Positions 47,194 through 58,792 of a DNA stretch of 64,000 bases are shown piece by piece. This stretch comes from Armigeres subalbatus. Its lineage: Eukaryota; Arthropoda; Insecta; Diptera; Culicidae. The position numbers and the translations under genes were made by a program. Each line of letters starts with the position of its first letter. Positions within the stretch are counted from its first letter, which is position 1. Location: positions 162,156,452 through 162,220,451 of the forward strand of contig NC_085140.1 of NCBI RefSeq assembly GCF_024139115.2, given 5' to 3'. Under the pieces are notes generated by a model. It saw only the letters and a program-made list of their open reading frames with translations. It did no database searches and was not told where the DNA came from.

Positions 47194-48627
47194 TGAAACT
47201 CGCTAGCTCACGGGAGGATATTCTACCGGGTCGTTACGCTACTTCTTCAATCACCCCTCTACTCAAGGTGAGGATGATTCGGTTCTTCGCAGGAGGGAAC
47301 TATAAACAGAGCCGTCATAAAAAGCGCTAATGCGGTAGGATGGGCAAAGCTATTACTCGAAGGGGGGGGGGATCTATTCACAGTGATCCAAGAAAGACGA
47401 GGCTTGGTGGTCCCTTTGTGGACCCGGGAAAACGACACAAGAGAAAATGGTGAAAGACCTTAAAATCAAGGGTTACTCTTTCTTAAAGATGGCTACACCT
47501 GGCTCATACATTTTACAATTTATTTTGTGACGTCACATTCGGGGGTACTTGCATGCTTGTTGGATTCGGTGTTTTCTGGTGATGTGACCGATCAGCTTTG
47601 ATCTGGCCGGCTTGATGCTCTTTGCGGAGCCGCTTCAGTCCGGAAATCATTCCAGGGACGGAACGAGTGTTGCCCTGCGAGGTTGATGACGTGGCTTTTC
47701 CGTATAGGTGTTGGAAGATGGCGGCCACACTTCGGCCAGCGATGACGCTGCTTTATCGAGGCCAACGGGCACTCGCCAAATCTTCCCGGAAATCACCTCT
47801 ATGGCACTGCACTCTCGAAACCTTGGAAAAAGGTACAAAAGAAAAAGGTCCCTTTGGCATGAACCTGGACACAACGGATTAGCACCCTGCGACGTCACTT
47901 CCTAACCTAAACATTCTGATCTGTTCACAGCACATGACATTTACCTTTTTCTCTGACTTTTAATTTGTTTGTTACTGTCGTTTTTTGTTCTTGTGTTGTT
48001 TTACAGGATTTAAACTATAATTTAAGTAGTACATTAATTTAGGCTAAGTTTTACATGTTGACACTACTAACCGTACTAATAGCTTTTAATTTACACAAAA
48101 CCGTACTACTTTACCATTACAACAACTATTTTAACGACTAACAGATCCTATTATAAGAAAAGAAACAACACAGAATTAAAAGAAACTTCACCAACAATTA
48201 TTTATACAATTAACCTTCTATTATTTACACACGCGCGCACTACTACTTCTTTCAAGGATCACTGGTTTTACAAAAGAGAAAGATTCTACGCCTTCCGCCT
48301 CTTTTATAGTCCCTTTTTACATAAATTATGTTCTATGTTTTTAGTTTGCCCATCCTGTTGCATTGAGCACCCTCTATAGGCAAGCTCAAATGGAACAGGG
48401 CTGTGCGTATTTTGCCCGAACTCAAACTGCTCGAACGTCTATCGCATCTGGTCACACTTGGTATGACGTGAAAGTGGAACACGCACTCACTCGTGAGATA
48501 AATCTTCGACCAGTGAGTGTGACAGTTCCGAGGTGTAATCTTTGGAAAGGTCGTAATGGGAGGGATTGGTGACGGAAATTCACTTGTGGTGGAGCCAACA
48601 AGTCCATATTGGAACCGAACGGTTACA
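47194..48627 (-). repeat. 5' LTR of non-coding LTR element
   Basis: 1434 bp, TG...CA ends on both strands. By element orientation this is the upstream LTR. Confidence 0.93.
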
Positions 48628-48631
48628 CACT

Positions 48632-50933
48632 TCGACAGCGAAGTTTTCACCGCGGCCCTGGGACTGGAGGCCAACACCGACAGTCTAAGCGGGGATGCGC
48701 TGATAGCTGTCCTATCACGCGCGTGCGACGCTACTATGCCGAGGAAAGCCCTGCCAAGAAATGGCAGACGCCCGGCATACTGGTGGAGTGCCGAAATTGC
48801 AGCCCTACGATCAGCCTGCCTCAAGGCTAGACGTAGGACGCAACGAGCCCGCACCGAGGAGGAAAGAGCGGTCCGGGAAGTGTTTCAAGCTGCGAGACTG
48901 GCCCTTAACAAGGCCATTAAGAGCAGCAAGAGAGCGTGCTTCGACAGCCTGTGCGAGGGTGCCAATGCGAATCCGTGGGGTGACGCCTATAGGTTCGTGA
49001 TGGCCAAGACCAAAGGGGGCTCTTCACCCCCCGAACGGTCACCGGACCGGTTGGCGAGGATTATCGAAGTACTCTTCCCGTCCCGAGCCACAAGTCCCTG
49101 GCCTCCTCCTGCGCTGCAAGGCGCTGGGAGTGTGGCCGAAATGGTGGCTCCGGTGACGAACGAAGAGTTACTCGCAGTGGCTAACACCCTTGCGATGAAC
49201 AAAGCTCCAGGCCCCGATGGAGTTCCAAACAGTGCACTTAAGGCAGCGATCATAGCGAACCCGAACATGTTCAGGCTAGCTATGCAGAGATGCCTGGATG
49301 AGTGTTGTTTCCTGAGGAGATGGAAAAGGCAGAAGTTGGTACTGCTGCCGAAGGCCGGAAGCCTCCGGGTGACCCATCGGCGTACAGACCAATTTGCCTG
49401 ATCGACACGACGGGTAAACTGCTCGAGAGGATCATCCTCAACAGGCTCACCCCGTATGCAGAGGGTACGGATGGCCTGTCGAGTAACCAGTTTGGTTTTC
49501 GGAAGGGTAAGTCCACGTTGGACGCTATCAATTCAGTCCTCAAGACTGCAGAGGTAGCGATCCAACGGAAAAGGCGAGGAATTCGATACTGTGCGTTGGT
49601 GACACTGGACGTGAAGAACGCATTCAACAGCGCAAGCTGGGATGCCATCGCGCTCTCGTTACACCGGCTTAGCTTGCCGGTGGGACTGTACCGGATCTTG
49701 GAATGCTACTTCCAGAACCGTGTGCTGCTATACGAGACCGATGCCGGTCAGAAAAGTGTTCCTATTACCGCAGGAGTCCCGCAAGGGTCAATCCTGGGTC
49801 CGGTACTATGGAACCTGATGTATGACGGGGTTCTGAAGCTAAAGTTCCTCCTGGTGTGAAGATCGTCGGCTTTGCTGACGATGTAACCCTAGAGATCTAT
49901 GGGGAGTCAATCCCGAAGTAGAGCTAACCGCAGAACACGCGATCAGCACTGTGGCGGACTGGATGAGTACGAGAGGCCTTGAGCTCGCTCAACATAAGAC
50001 GGAGGTGGTTATCGTCCGCAACCGTAAGTCGGCACAACATGCAGTTGTACACGTGGGAGACGTCGCGATCACTTCAAAGCGGAGTCTGAAGATTCTTGGG
50101 GTCATCATAGACGACAAGCTTACCTTTGGTAGCCATGTCGAATATGCGTGCAAGAAGGCTTCGACTACTGTGGCGGCATTATCAAGGATGACGTCCAACA
50201 GATCCAAGGTGTGCGCCAGTAGACGTAGGCTACTGGCAGGCGTTGCCGCATCTATTCTTAGGTACGGCGGCCCGTCCTGGGCAAAAGCACTGGGGTAACC
50301 AGTTACCTGCAGAAACTGGAGAGCACCTACCGCTTGATGTGTCTCAGGGTGATATCGGCCTACCGCACGGTATCGCGCGACGCATCCTGCGTGATAGCGA
50401 GTATGATGCCAGTCGGGCTGGTCATCCGGGAGGACGAGGAGTGTTTTGACCTACGTGGCACCAGAGGAGCCCGCGAGCGTACCAGGGTGACTTCGGTTGC
50501 CAGATGGCAGCGCGAGTGGGATAACTCCTCGAAAGGTAGGTGGACCCACCGGCTGATTCCTAACATATCAAGCTGGGTGGGGAGACCCCATGGGGAGGTT
50601 CACTTCCATCTGACACAATTCCTGTCAGGCCATGGCTGTTTCCGACAGTACCACCACAGGTTTGGGCACGCGGAGGTCTCCGTCTGCCCTGACTGCCCAG
50701 GTGTTGACGAAACTGCAAAGCACATACTGTTCGTATGTCCTCGTTTCGACGTCGAAAGAAGAGCAATGCTAGACGTTTGCGGCCGGGACACAACTCCGGA
50801 TAATCTTATCCAAAGGATGTGTCAAGCGGTGGAGAAGTGGAACGCAGTCTCGACTGCAACCACTCAGATTGCCTGCAGCTTGCAGAGAATCTGGCGCGCC
50901 GAGCAACAATCGACAAGCATGACTAACTTGTGA
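48632..50933 (+). pseudogene. LINE B reverse transcriptase and C-terminal domain
   Basis: The first frame (to about 49370) has the linker and MNKAPGPDGVPNSALKAA, the start of the RT domain, and KLVLLPKAG. The next frame has YRPICLIDTTGKLLERIILN, NQFGFRKGKSTLDAI, LVTLDVKNAFNSASW (first catalytic Asp) and VPQGSILGPVLWN. A third gives IVGFADDVTLEIYG (FADD), a fourth LAQHKTEVVIV and LKILGVIIDDKLTFGSHV, and a fifth the C-terminal VCPDCPGVDETAKHILFVCP with a Cys/His knuckle typical of R1-group elements. Four frameshifts (about 49350, 49845, 49915, 50295) inactivate it; the motifs themselves are intact. Confidence 0.92.
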
Positions 50934-51910
50934 TTGGTAAGTTAGAGCGAAAGTGCCGAACGCGAAGAAGTGTGTGAATGGTCTGCCCATGCAGAGGTAA
51001 TGGCGCAGCGGGTGGCAACCGAGATCGTCACCTCGAAGCATGGCAGAAGGGTGAATGAATAGGTGTATGTATGGACTGCACACGCCGCGCTGGGAGTAGC
51101 GCAGGAATGTTGGTTCCTACGACTACTGATACCCCGCGGCGTGGCAGAGGAGTGAGGGGGAGCATCCAAGTCAGTCTCACATGGTACGAAGGGAATGAGT
51201 TGAGTCGTGTTGAGCTAGTCTCATATGGCATGAATGAGGTGAGTCAGACTCACATGGTATGTCAGAAGTGGGAACCTAAGCGAAGAGTCCCACAAGGGAT
51301 GCCAGAGGGAGTGTTAGGTCGAATGACTCGAGTAGTATGTGTCAGCGCGAACTGAATGAAAGAGGTGAGCAGTCTCACATGGTACGATAAAGGTGGGCAT
51401 AGAATTAGTCCCACACGGCATGAGAAGGGTGGGCACAAAAGTTAGTCCTGCACGGCATGAGAAGGGTGGGCACACAAGTCAGACCCATAGGAGCGTTAGC
51501 GTGTGTGTGCAAGCATGGAGTGTATGAGCATGAATCAAGGGTTTGGGTGGGCATACAAGTTAGACCCACATGGCATGAGAAGGGTGGGCACACAAGTTAG
51601 ACCCGCACGGCATGACAGAGGTGCAACAGAGTATGTAGGGTGTGTTTGAGGGTGCGATAGAGCGAGCACTCCAAGTCAGTCTCGCACGGACGGGGCCTGT
51701 GTGAGCGAGAACGAGCGAGTACGTTTAGTACTGCCATCCCCAGAAGTAGTACTGGGAGGTAGTTCCTGGGGAAACGATGGTGGAGCCCAAGGGAGTTTAG
51801 TCGGTATTACCGGTATGGTCGAGTCCGACACTCCAGTACACTTCCGTGTGGTAGTTTGGCAACTACAATGCACGTGTACTGGGTTAGTGTGTGAATGCAT
51901 TCTCCCTTGT
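50934..51910 (+). repeat. LINE B 3' UTR with tandem repeats
   Basis: Contains repeats of GAAGGGTGGGCACACAAGTT followed by AGACCCRCAYGGCATGA (37-bp period in the better copies, 51415-51615), and earlier CAGTCTCACATGGTACGA-type words. Ends in the poly-A tail at 51911-51927. Confidence 0.8.
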
Positions 51911-51939
51911 AAAAAAAAAAAAAAAAAAGATGGCCATCC

Positions 51940-52555
51940 CTCTGGAAACAGCGAAATTTACTAGCAATGGGCCGTTGTCATTGGTAGCGGAGTGAAGGCT
52001 CCCCCTACCAATTATGGGACGGAAAAAGTCCTCTCTACCGACCTGAGCGTTAGCGTCTCCGATAACAATTTTCACGTCATACTTTGGACACTCTCCTTTG
52101 GCTTTATCAAGACATTCATAAAACGTGTACTTCACGTCGTCGGATTTATCGTTTGTCGGTGCGTAAACGTTGATTAGGCTGTAATTAAAGAATTGGCCCG
52201 TATCCTCAACATACAGATCCGTTCGCTAATGGATTTCCACCTCATTACTTGCTTCTTTTGCTTGCCCATCACTACGAAACTAACTCCATGCTCTGCTTTT
52301 TCGCCGCCGCTGTGATAGATGTTATATTTAAATGCAGTGTTGGCCGTGGGCACGTTCTCCGGATCTAGGCCATCGGACTTCTTGAATAGCGATCACGTTC
52401 GCTCCAACCTTCTGCAGTTCACGAGCCAGAAGGCTCACTCGTCCAGGTTCATTTAGGGCCCTGACATTCCAGGTACCGAGTTTCCAATCATAGTCCTTAT
52501 TTCGTTGCCGGGTTAGTTGCAAAAAATAACGTTTTTTTTTTTCTTCTATCTCCAT
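51940..52555 (-). pseudogene. LINE A endonuclease N-terminal part
   Basis: Two minus-strand frames. 52555-52328 has WKLGTWNVRALNEPGRVSLL and VIAIQEVRWPRSGE (the Asn and Glu of the apurinic-type endonuclease). 52135-51940 has VIGDANAQVG (GDxNA block) and GPLLVNFAVSRGMAI. The sequence continues at 43627 if the LINE B insertion is ignored. The gap between the two frames implies a further frameshift. Confidence 0.88.
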
Positions 52556-52560
52556 TTTTC

Positions 52561-54189
52561 GTGGTGTTTGTGAAGCTTCAGTAAGCTACCTTACCGGGGT
52601 CGCGTTACCTACATCGCGATGATGGGGCTGCCACCTTAGGTATAGCTGACGCGATACAGCATTTCGTTAATCAGCTGCTGGGTACCAGGCAGACGCTGTT
52701 TGAGCCGCATCTCCTGGTGAACAAACGCTCGAGACGTATCTTCTCACTCTAGCTGATGTCAGAAGGACAACAGTGCCCAGGCTGCACTACCAGCTAAGTA
52801 CACAACCCTTTGCTGGCGGTCTTTTGTCATCGGACGACCCGTGGAAGCGTGAGATAGGGACTTGTGGGGACCAGAGCTCTGTTGGGCGCTCCTTCCTTGA
52901 TGTCAACCCACCATTTTGCAGCCCTCTAATGACGTTTATTTATCTTAAATTGGAATGATATTATTTATTATTCTTGTCGATTTATAATTCTGACGACATA
53001 GTTCATACATTGTTATAGTTTTGAAATTGATATTTATATTTTATCTATCTATTTGTTCTCTCCAATGTTCTCTCTATAATCAGCTACCACAAGTTAAGAA
53101 AAACCCATAATCTGGTACCGTCATCGGGGCGAGAATAAGTCAGCGCTCTTGTCGACAATATGGAAGTCGGATAACAAAATCGTTAAAAAAAAAGGCCTTC
53201 TATAATTTAGTTTTATTGCCCTCAAATACATTAAATCTATTCTACACGCATTATATGTAGTTCGGTAGCTCGGATGATGGATTTTTAAAACCATTTGTGA
53301 AACTAATTGGACATAAATCGGTGTAACGGGTGTAAGCGATTCTTAGTCAACTTTTTGGAAACAAATTAAATTGTTGGTTAAATGATAACATGTTCTGACC
53401 AGAGCAGTTCAAAATATCTAGTCATCCGGTTAGTCTCCGGCTTAACCCTCAAATATCTATCACTAGCTCCTCATACGCAACCGTGTATAGGCTTTTGAGC
53501 TAATTTGTCCGTAGTTCAAAATATCGCCAAACGAATAAATTTCATCAATAATGAGCATCTGTAGGGAAAGTTATCAAGTAAAAATAATTAAATACTCTTT
53601 TACTATTATTCAACGATGGTAAAGAAACTCGAATAAAAATTTGAATATGTTACAGTTTGTCACAATTCATTATCCATACGTGTAAACATTGTTAGTTTTC
53701 AACAATGGAATGAGAATGACTTATAGTATGTTAAACTTACAAGCTTTATAACTTTACATTATAATCCACTACGTACAATAAGATGTGTCAATTTTGACAT
53801 CAAGATAATCCATATCAAATGATCAAACTCGTAGTCTGAATAGGCTTGCAAAAAGTGTTATATGCATTCCCAATATTTTGAAAGTTCTTTGGATTTTTTT
53901 TCAGATTTTGAAACAAAATGTAAATTTCATTTTTAAAACTATTTTTGGTTTCTAATCTATCGAAAATGAATGCATTTAGGCTTCTGATTGTTGATTTTTT
54001 CAATTTAATTGAAGAAATTAATTAATTATTTGAGTGTATTACTTCTACGTTAAGTTAAACGTTTTACAATGATATGGAAATGCTAACCAGTAGATATATA
54101 TCGGCTTCCACAGTGATATTCTTCCCGCCCCTTCATACGGGAGTTTAGCAGAAGGAAGGTCGTGCGATATGTGTCATAACAAATATTGT
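52561..54189. other. Possible LINE A 5' region, then AT-rich DNA
   Basis: 52561-52930 is GC-richer and is probably the 5' UTR or ORF1 remnant of LINE A, without a readable domain. 52931-54189 is AT-rich, with nothing recognised. Confidence 0.4.
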
Positions 54190-54194
54190 TTCCG

Positions 54195-54500
54195 ACCCTC
54201 TTAAAACGAGGCTACCGAATCTCTTGAAAAGAGGCTTGCAGGGCTCTTGAAAGGAGGCTTCCATACCTCTTGAAAGGAGGCTTCCAAGTCTCTAGAAAGG
54301 AGGCTTCCAAGTCTCATGAAAGGAGGCTTGTATCTTGAAAGGAGGCTTCCATGTCTCTTGAAAGCAGGCTTCCAAGTCTCTTGAAAAAAGGCTTCCAAGC
54401 TTCTTGAAATGAGGCTTCCGAATCTTTTGAAAGAAGGCTTCTGAACATCTTGAAAAGTGACCTTCGAGCTGCTTGGGAAAAGGCTTCCGAGAAGCGTAGA
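54195..54500. repeat. 23-bp minisatellite, type A, third locus
   Basis: About 13 copies of CTCTTGAAAGGAGGCTTCCA in the same orientation as at 1-1043, moderately diverged. The minus-strand frames of 130-154 codons across it are repeat-derived. Confidence 0.9.
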
Positions 54501-54529
54501 AGGATGCTTCTTGGAACTAAGCACCAGGG

Positions 54530-54976
54530 GTTTCCAATTAGCCTTGCGTGCAAAGGCGTAGGATTGCCAATCCGTAGATGGCGAGTTCGATTCTCGGTCC
54601 GGTCTAGGAGGTTGGGTGGGAAACATTCTCGACTCCCGGGGCATAGTGTAGATACATACACCCAAAGAAAAAATCTGGCAATTATTGTATAAAATCTTGG
54701 CATATACAATGCTGCAAGCTTTTTATACAGATATTGTATTAAAATAATATTTATCTGTAAGTTTTTAACACAACAATTGTATTAAAATCTTCCGAAATTG
54801 TATATGACAAATTATTATACAATTTCTTTAAGGGTCTTACGCAGAACAATATTAAAATCTGCCATCAGCTGGTTGGGTGTACTCATGCAATGGCGGACAT
54901 AGCAAGCTTTCCATTAATAACTGAGAAAATGCAAGTTCCAGTTGGAAAAAGAAGAAGAAGAAGAAGAAGAGGAAGA
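54530..54976 (+). mobile_element. tRNA-derived SINE with (GAA)n tail
   Basis: Box A-like TTAGCCTTGCGTGCAAAGG (54538-54556), box B AGTTCGATTCT (54584-54594), a body including GGGAAACATTCTCGACTCCC, and a GAAGAAGAAGAAG tail at about 54950-54972. Split by a MITE at 54659-54879. Feilai-like by layout, but a different subfamily from the SINE at 31186. Confidence 0.78.
54659..54879. mobile_element. 221-bp MITE inside SINE, TA-flanked
   Basis: Ends CACCCAAAGAAAAAATCTGG and the inverse CACCCAACCAGCTGATGGCA, with a second matching AATATTGT/ACAATATT inner region. TA at 54657-54658 and 54880-54881. Removing it restores continuous SINE sequence (GATACATACTCATGCAATGG). Confidence 0.75.
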
Positions 54977-56540
54977 ATGAAGCAACCGAGTTTTTCTGAA
55001 AAAAATTACGTTCCTCTTAAACGGAAGCTTTCGAACCTTTAGATTCTAGAATTTAGTTGAAAAGCATATTCTCTACCTATTATTCAACATTTCATTTAAA
55101 TCAGGTAGATTGCATTGAAGAATTTTTAAATTTGCGCATTCGACGTTTTGTCGCAATGCATACTATGTACAAGGCAAAATTTTGAAATAAAAAATACACA
55201 ATTATCGAAACTTTATCAATAAGTTTTGATTAGAGCTGTAATACGTCCGCCATTACGCATTTTTGTCCAAGGTGCTACTAGGGCCAGCGAAGGTAAAAAC
55301 CAGATCATATAGAAATGGGGCACTTTAAAATGTGTGTATTTTTTAACTTTCAGTTCGATCGAAAAACTTTCCAGGAATGAAACAAAAATTATATTACTTT
55401 ATTTCATATGAATGACTGAAACGAATCATGCATCGTTGTTTCGAAGAAATTCTCGCAGTTTCCTGTCCATGCCGCTTGTTAGCCGGCGCACACCTTCTCC
55501 AGTCATAATTTTGGCTAGCTAATGCCACCCATTCTTCATCCGGCCCATGTCAGTGGTAACTGCTCCCTGGATCTTCACTTTCTGGTTAATAATCACCCAA
55601 AATTATTCTGTTGTATGGAATTGAGGACAATTTTATGGATTCAAATATTTGGGGTTAATTGGACTCCACTATTGAAGTACCATTGTAGCACTTCCTTGCT
55701 ACAAAGTCAGCTGGCCGACTGAATGAAGGGTAAAATCTGAAAGATGGATTTTGCAGGACTGTGCAAAATTATTTATCGTTTTTCTTCCTGCATGGTGAAT
55801 ATTTTGAAACCACGTTAGTTTCGAACTGTGAAAAAAATAGACCCAAAATAAGATTTACTAATTATGAAACCTTGTAAAAAAACTTGCATATCCGACCACT
55901 AGGAACGCCAGTATCTCTAAAATGAAGTGCCTCATTTCTAAATGATCTAGGCTTTATTCCCAGGGATATATGTACCCCAGGCTGAGAACCGCTGCACTAA
56001 TCGATGCATGAAATGTGGAAATAGAAAGATTGTGTACACGAACAGTCACGGCTCCGCTATCCTTATACACGGGATTAGGTATATTGTGCGCTTTTTCATA
56101 GCGCTTTGCAGAATCTTTTGTCTTGCATTTCAATGAATACACAATTTCGAAGCTTGTGAAACTAGACACTTTCAACGTCCGAAAAATTCAATTTGATTTC
56201 GTTTTCCAGAAGTTGGTACACTTTAGTAACATGCATGTCGTACTGGAAGAACATTTCTCATAAATCAACCAACGACAATCAACTGGAGTAGTTATTCAAA
56301 GAATACAACTTTCGAATTGAGTTCTGTAGAGAAACTTCAAAGTGTGAAGAAAACTATAGCATACTTTGATTTTTTTTTTAATAGAGCATTATATGGGTTT
56401 CTTGCGCCAAAATCTAAGTAATTGTAATCCGAAAGAATTGTGCCGAATATTGATAGTTTTATGTATAATAGACTGATATTTTTGGGAAATAACTCTATTG
56501 TTTTTAAACTTTTTTTGGTTATATTCAAAACTGCTAACTG
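54977..56540. other. No gene recognised; possible diverged IR element
   Basis: GATCATATAGAAATGGGGCA near 55300 and its diverged inverse GTGCCTCATTTCTAAATGATC near 55926 may mark a ~650-bp TIR element, but the flanking CACTAGG motifs are in direct and not inverted order, so boundaries are uncertain. Confidence 0.35.
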
Positions 56541-56544
56541 ATAA

Positions 56545-56596
56545 AATCTTAGGGTTGGCTTAGCCCCGCTAGCCTTTCTTTATTTACGCCAATGAA
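56545..56596. mobile_element. Solo terminus of the 7055-8636 family
   Basis: GGCTTAGCCCCGCTAG followed by TTTACGCCAATG matches the terminal organisation of the element at 7055-8636. No opposite end was found, so it is a truncated copy. Confidence 0.5.
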
Positions 56597-57345
56597 TGTC
56601 AGGTAAAAGATGTTTTGCCTCATGATTTTTCTGGCAATAAAGTAATACCACCTATTTGAAATGTGAAAATATGATTGAGATTTTCCACAATTTTAAGAGG
56701 GCATCAGCTAGCTATGTTGTTCAACTGTTGCATGAGGTAAAAACACTCATGAAAATCTTTACAACTTATACATTTTAGCAGTCTTTGCTAAAAGTGGGCA
56801 TAGTGTCCCCCCTCCCTTCTCCTGCAAAATATAAAAGCGCGCGTGCTGGAGTGCTAATGGAAGTTTGGCATGAGTTATACACACAACGCACATTTTCGAA
56901 CATCATTTAGAAAACCGTTTAGAACAAGAACTGCCGCGAAGACTAGTTTATTGAAAAAATTAAAACTAAATAAAACCTTAAAATTTCAAACCAAACTTTG
57001 AATCCACAAAACACGTGTTTTCTCATAACGAAACAGTCGTGATAAGTCCAAAAGTAGGTATGTATATTTGATTTTACTGCGCACTTTTCTATGCCTCAGG
57101 TTTGTTCAATTCGCACGACTGCCGTTAAACTAATACCGATGGTATTTGAAACTGAGTGTACTCATGCACGTAAAACCCAAACATTAGAAGTCACAGAAGA
57201 AAGATTTGTCTTTCGTTCACCGTCTGGTTGTTTGCCGGCAAAGTTTGTAGTGGCAGGAGAAAAGCACGACAGCGTGAACGAACACACGTACGACCCCGGT
57301 TCAAATGGATAAAGCTTGTGCGAATCTCTTGACACTTCAACTTAC
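56597..57345. other. No gene recognised
   Basis: AT-rich. A 73-codon frame at 57091-57312 lacks a recognised domain. Confidence 0.4.
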
Positions 57346-57387
57346 CGCTCGCTCAGTCGGTTGTTGCTGCTGTTGGTACGCTGTCAT
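57346..57387 (-). CDS. Possible small first coding exon of a host gene
   Basis: On the minus strand an ATG (57387-57385, G at -3) opens MTAYQQQQQPTERA and meets a consensus splice donor, GTAAGT, immediately after 57346. The surrounding ~200 bp is GC-richer than its neighbours. The reading frame upstream is closed by a TAG about 80 bp away, so the ATG is a plausible start. A 5' exon with a CAG run and a perfect donor is what a host gene could look like, but no second exon was found and the stretch is too short to test. Chance is a real alternative. Confidence 0.2.
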
Positions 57388-57535
57388 GTCGTTGGCGGCG
57401 TATGTGACCAAGTTGACAATGCGTGTTGCGCTGCGGATCTATCGCCGTTGCATCGTTTGAGCCCGGTGGAGGCCGCCTGTTAGTTTTTGTTCTGTTGGCC
57501 GTCATGCTGATCGGTTTACTCATGCAATGGTCTAA

Positions 57536-57805
57536 ATGTGTACGACATACTTTACGGTTGCAGATTACCGGAATAGGAGAAACGCACACTTAAAGAGTTA
57601 CAAAGCCCTGCTTGACAAAAACTCTAAAAAAATATATAAATTCGCTGAAAAAGATCCAGTACAGTGTACAGATCGAAACGACAAAAATGCATTAACTGGT
57701 TTCTTATTTCAAAAACGTCAAGCAAAACATCATGCCAATCTGATGTCGACTATGATTCATTGTAATGATCTGAAAGAGCCACCGTACGCTAGTTTTATAT
57801 CATAA
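57536..57805 (+). CDS. Unrecognised 89-aa open frame
   Basis: Lys/Asn/Arg-rich frame with QKRQAKHHANLMSTM and an acceptor-like TTGCAG just after its ATG (57557-57562), so only the part from about 57563 could be an exon. No domain recognised, no similar copy in the window. It may be spurious. Confidence 0.2.
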   Translation: MCTTYFTVADYRNRRNAHLKSYKALLDKNSKKIYKFAEKDPVQCTDRNDKNALTGFLFQKRQAKHHANLMSTMIHCNDLKEPPYASFIS

Positions 57806-58792
57806 TAAAATTAACTCTCATCAAAATCAATTTGCATTATACTTTACTCTTCATTTGGGAAATCATATGGAGCTCAGTCACCCAATATCCCATGACTGTC
57901 GGAATCCTCTATATATTATTCATAAACCAGTAAGTAAACATTTCTGATAATCTAGGGTCTGTTGGATTGAAAAAAATAACACGAAGAACTTTTAAAGGAA
58001 CTCTTATTTCCCAGAACCTATTCGTGCTGATTTTTCCTAGTGATTGGCATTCTCAGTAGTTCACCCTCGAAAAGAACCCAATTTATTAAGGGCAGCATTT
58101 TTTTACATAACACTGCTCCACCATATTACTCCCGTGGTACATGACCGAACCCTGATTATTTCTACTGAAAATATATTTAGTTAAGCTTCCATGATAAATT
58201 CAGAAACAAGCTTCGTTCGCACACATTTGGAATACCATGCGAAAACATACAGAAGGGAAGCCCTACGAAACTATATCTAAACATCGCCATTGACCGGAGA
58301 CCATTACGAGGGTCGAACGAAGGCAGTCCTACGACTAGCGCAGGACGGTGTGTGGCTGAGCCGGGCAAGAATGTTCGCAGGACGGTACTAATTTCCCCGA
58401 GGGACCATAAATGCAAACAAAATGTGGCAGCCTTTAAAATGTTTTACGCTGCCTACGGTCATCGCAATAATTTTCCGCTTTTAATGGCAAATTTTCTCCT
58501 CGCTGCAGCGGATACCACCGTTGACGACGATAACGTTGTTCGTTGATGGAAGTGGGGACAGGTTGATGTGTTCATTTTCAACAATTCCCACGATGACGGC
58601 ATGAAGGCATCCACCAGTCTAGCCTTCAATTTTGCACATCTTTGAGTACAAGTGCACCATTACCATGAAACGATCACACTATAAATCCTGGTAAAAATGT
58701 GAAAATTAGAACGATACGACCGTGGAAATGATTGCTTAATGCTTCCTGAGGGCGGAACTTAAAGGCCCTTCGAATTTGCAGTACACTCAATA
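57806..58792. other. No gene recognised
   Basis: Mixed AT content. A 64-codon frame at 58352-58546 ends in an Asp-rich tail, with no domain. Confidence 0.4.

Larger units (their letters stand above)
43867..48627 (-). mobile_element. Non-coding LTR element (LARD-like)
   Basis: Two LTRs of 1.43 kb surround 1.9 kb without coding capacity. The duplication CACT is at 43863-43866 and 48628-48631. Orientation is minus: next to the right-hand LTR, GGGCGCCA on the plus strand is the complement of a primer site TGGCGCCCA, and next to the left-hand LTR the minus strand is purine-rich (GAAGGAGGGACGATGGGG). It must rely on proteins of another element. Confidence 0.92.
43628..51927 (+). mobile_element. 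LINE B (R1-like), inserted in LINE A
   Basis: Plus-strand non-LTR element, 5'-truncated within its endonuclease. It ends in a poly-A run (51911-51927) and is flanked by the 12-bp duplication AGATGGCCATCC (43616-43627 and 51928-51939). Order: endonuclease end, RT with FADD, C-terminal CCHC-like box, ~980-bp 3' UTR with tandem repeats. Split by a non-coding LTR element at 43867-48627. The C-terminal box and endonuclease suggest the R1/LOA group. Confidence 0.9.
41443..52560 (-). mobile_element. LINE A (outer element of nest)
   Basis: Minus-strand non-LTR retrotransposon: endonuclease start near 52490, endonuclease end at 43315-43627, RT at 41483-43179, 3' end near 41443 (plus strand TTACTTACTTGATAATGATG, i.e. 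an AAGTAAGTAA-type tail). It is split in the endonuclease by LINE B at 43628-51927. The 5' region may extend to about 52930. All frames are broken. Clade not assigned. Confidence 0.85.

Noticed and set aside
54538..54600. Candidate tRNA gene
   Set aside because: Box A and box B are present, but arms do not fold into a cloverleaf by eye and the downstream body with a GAA tail identifies a SINE.
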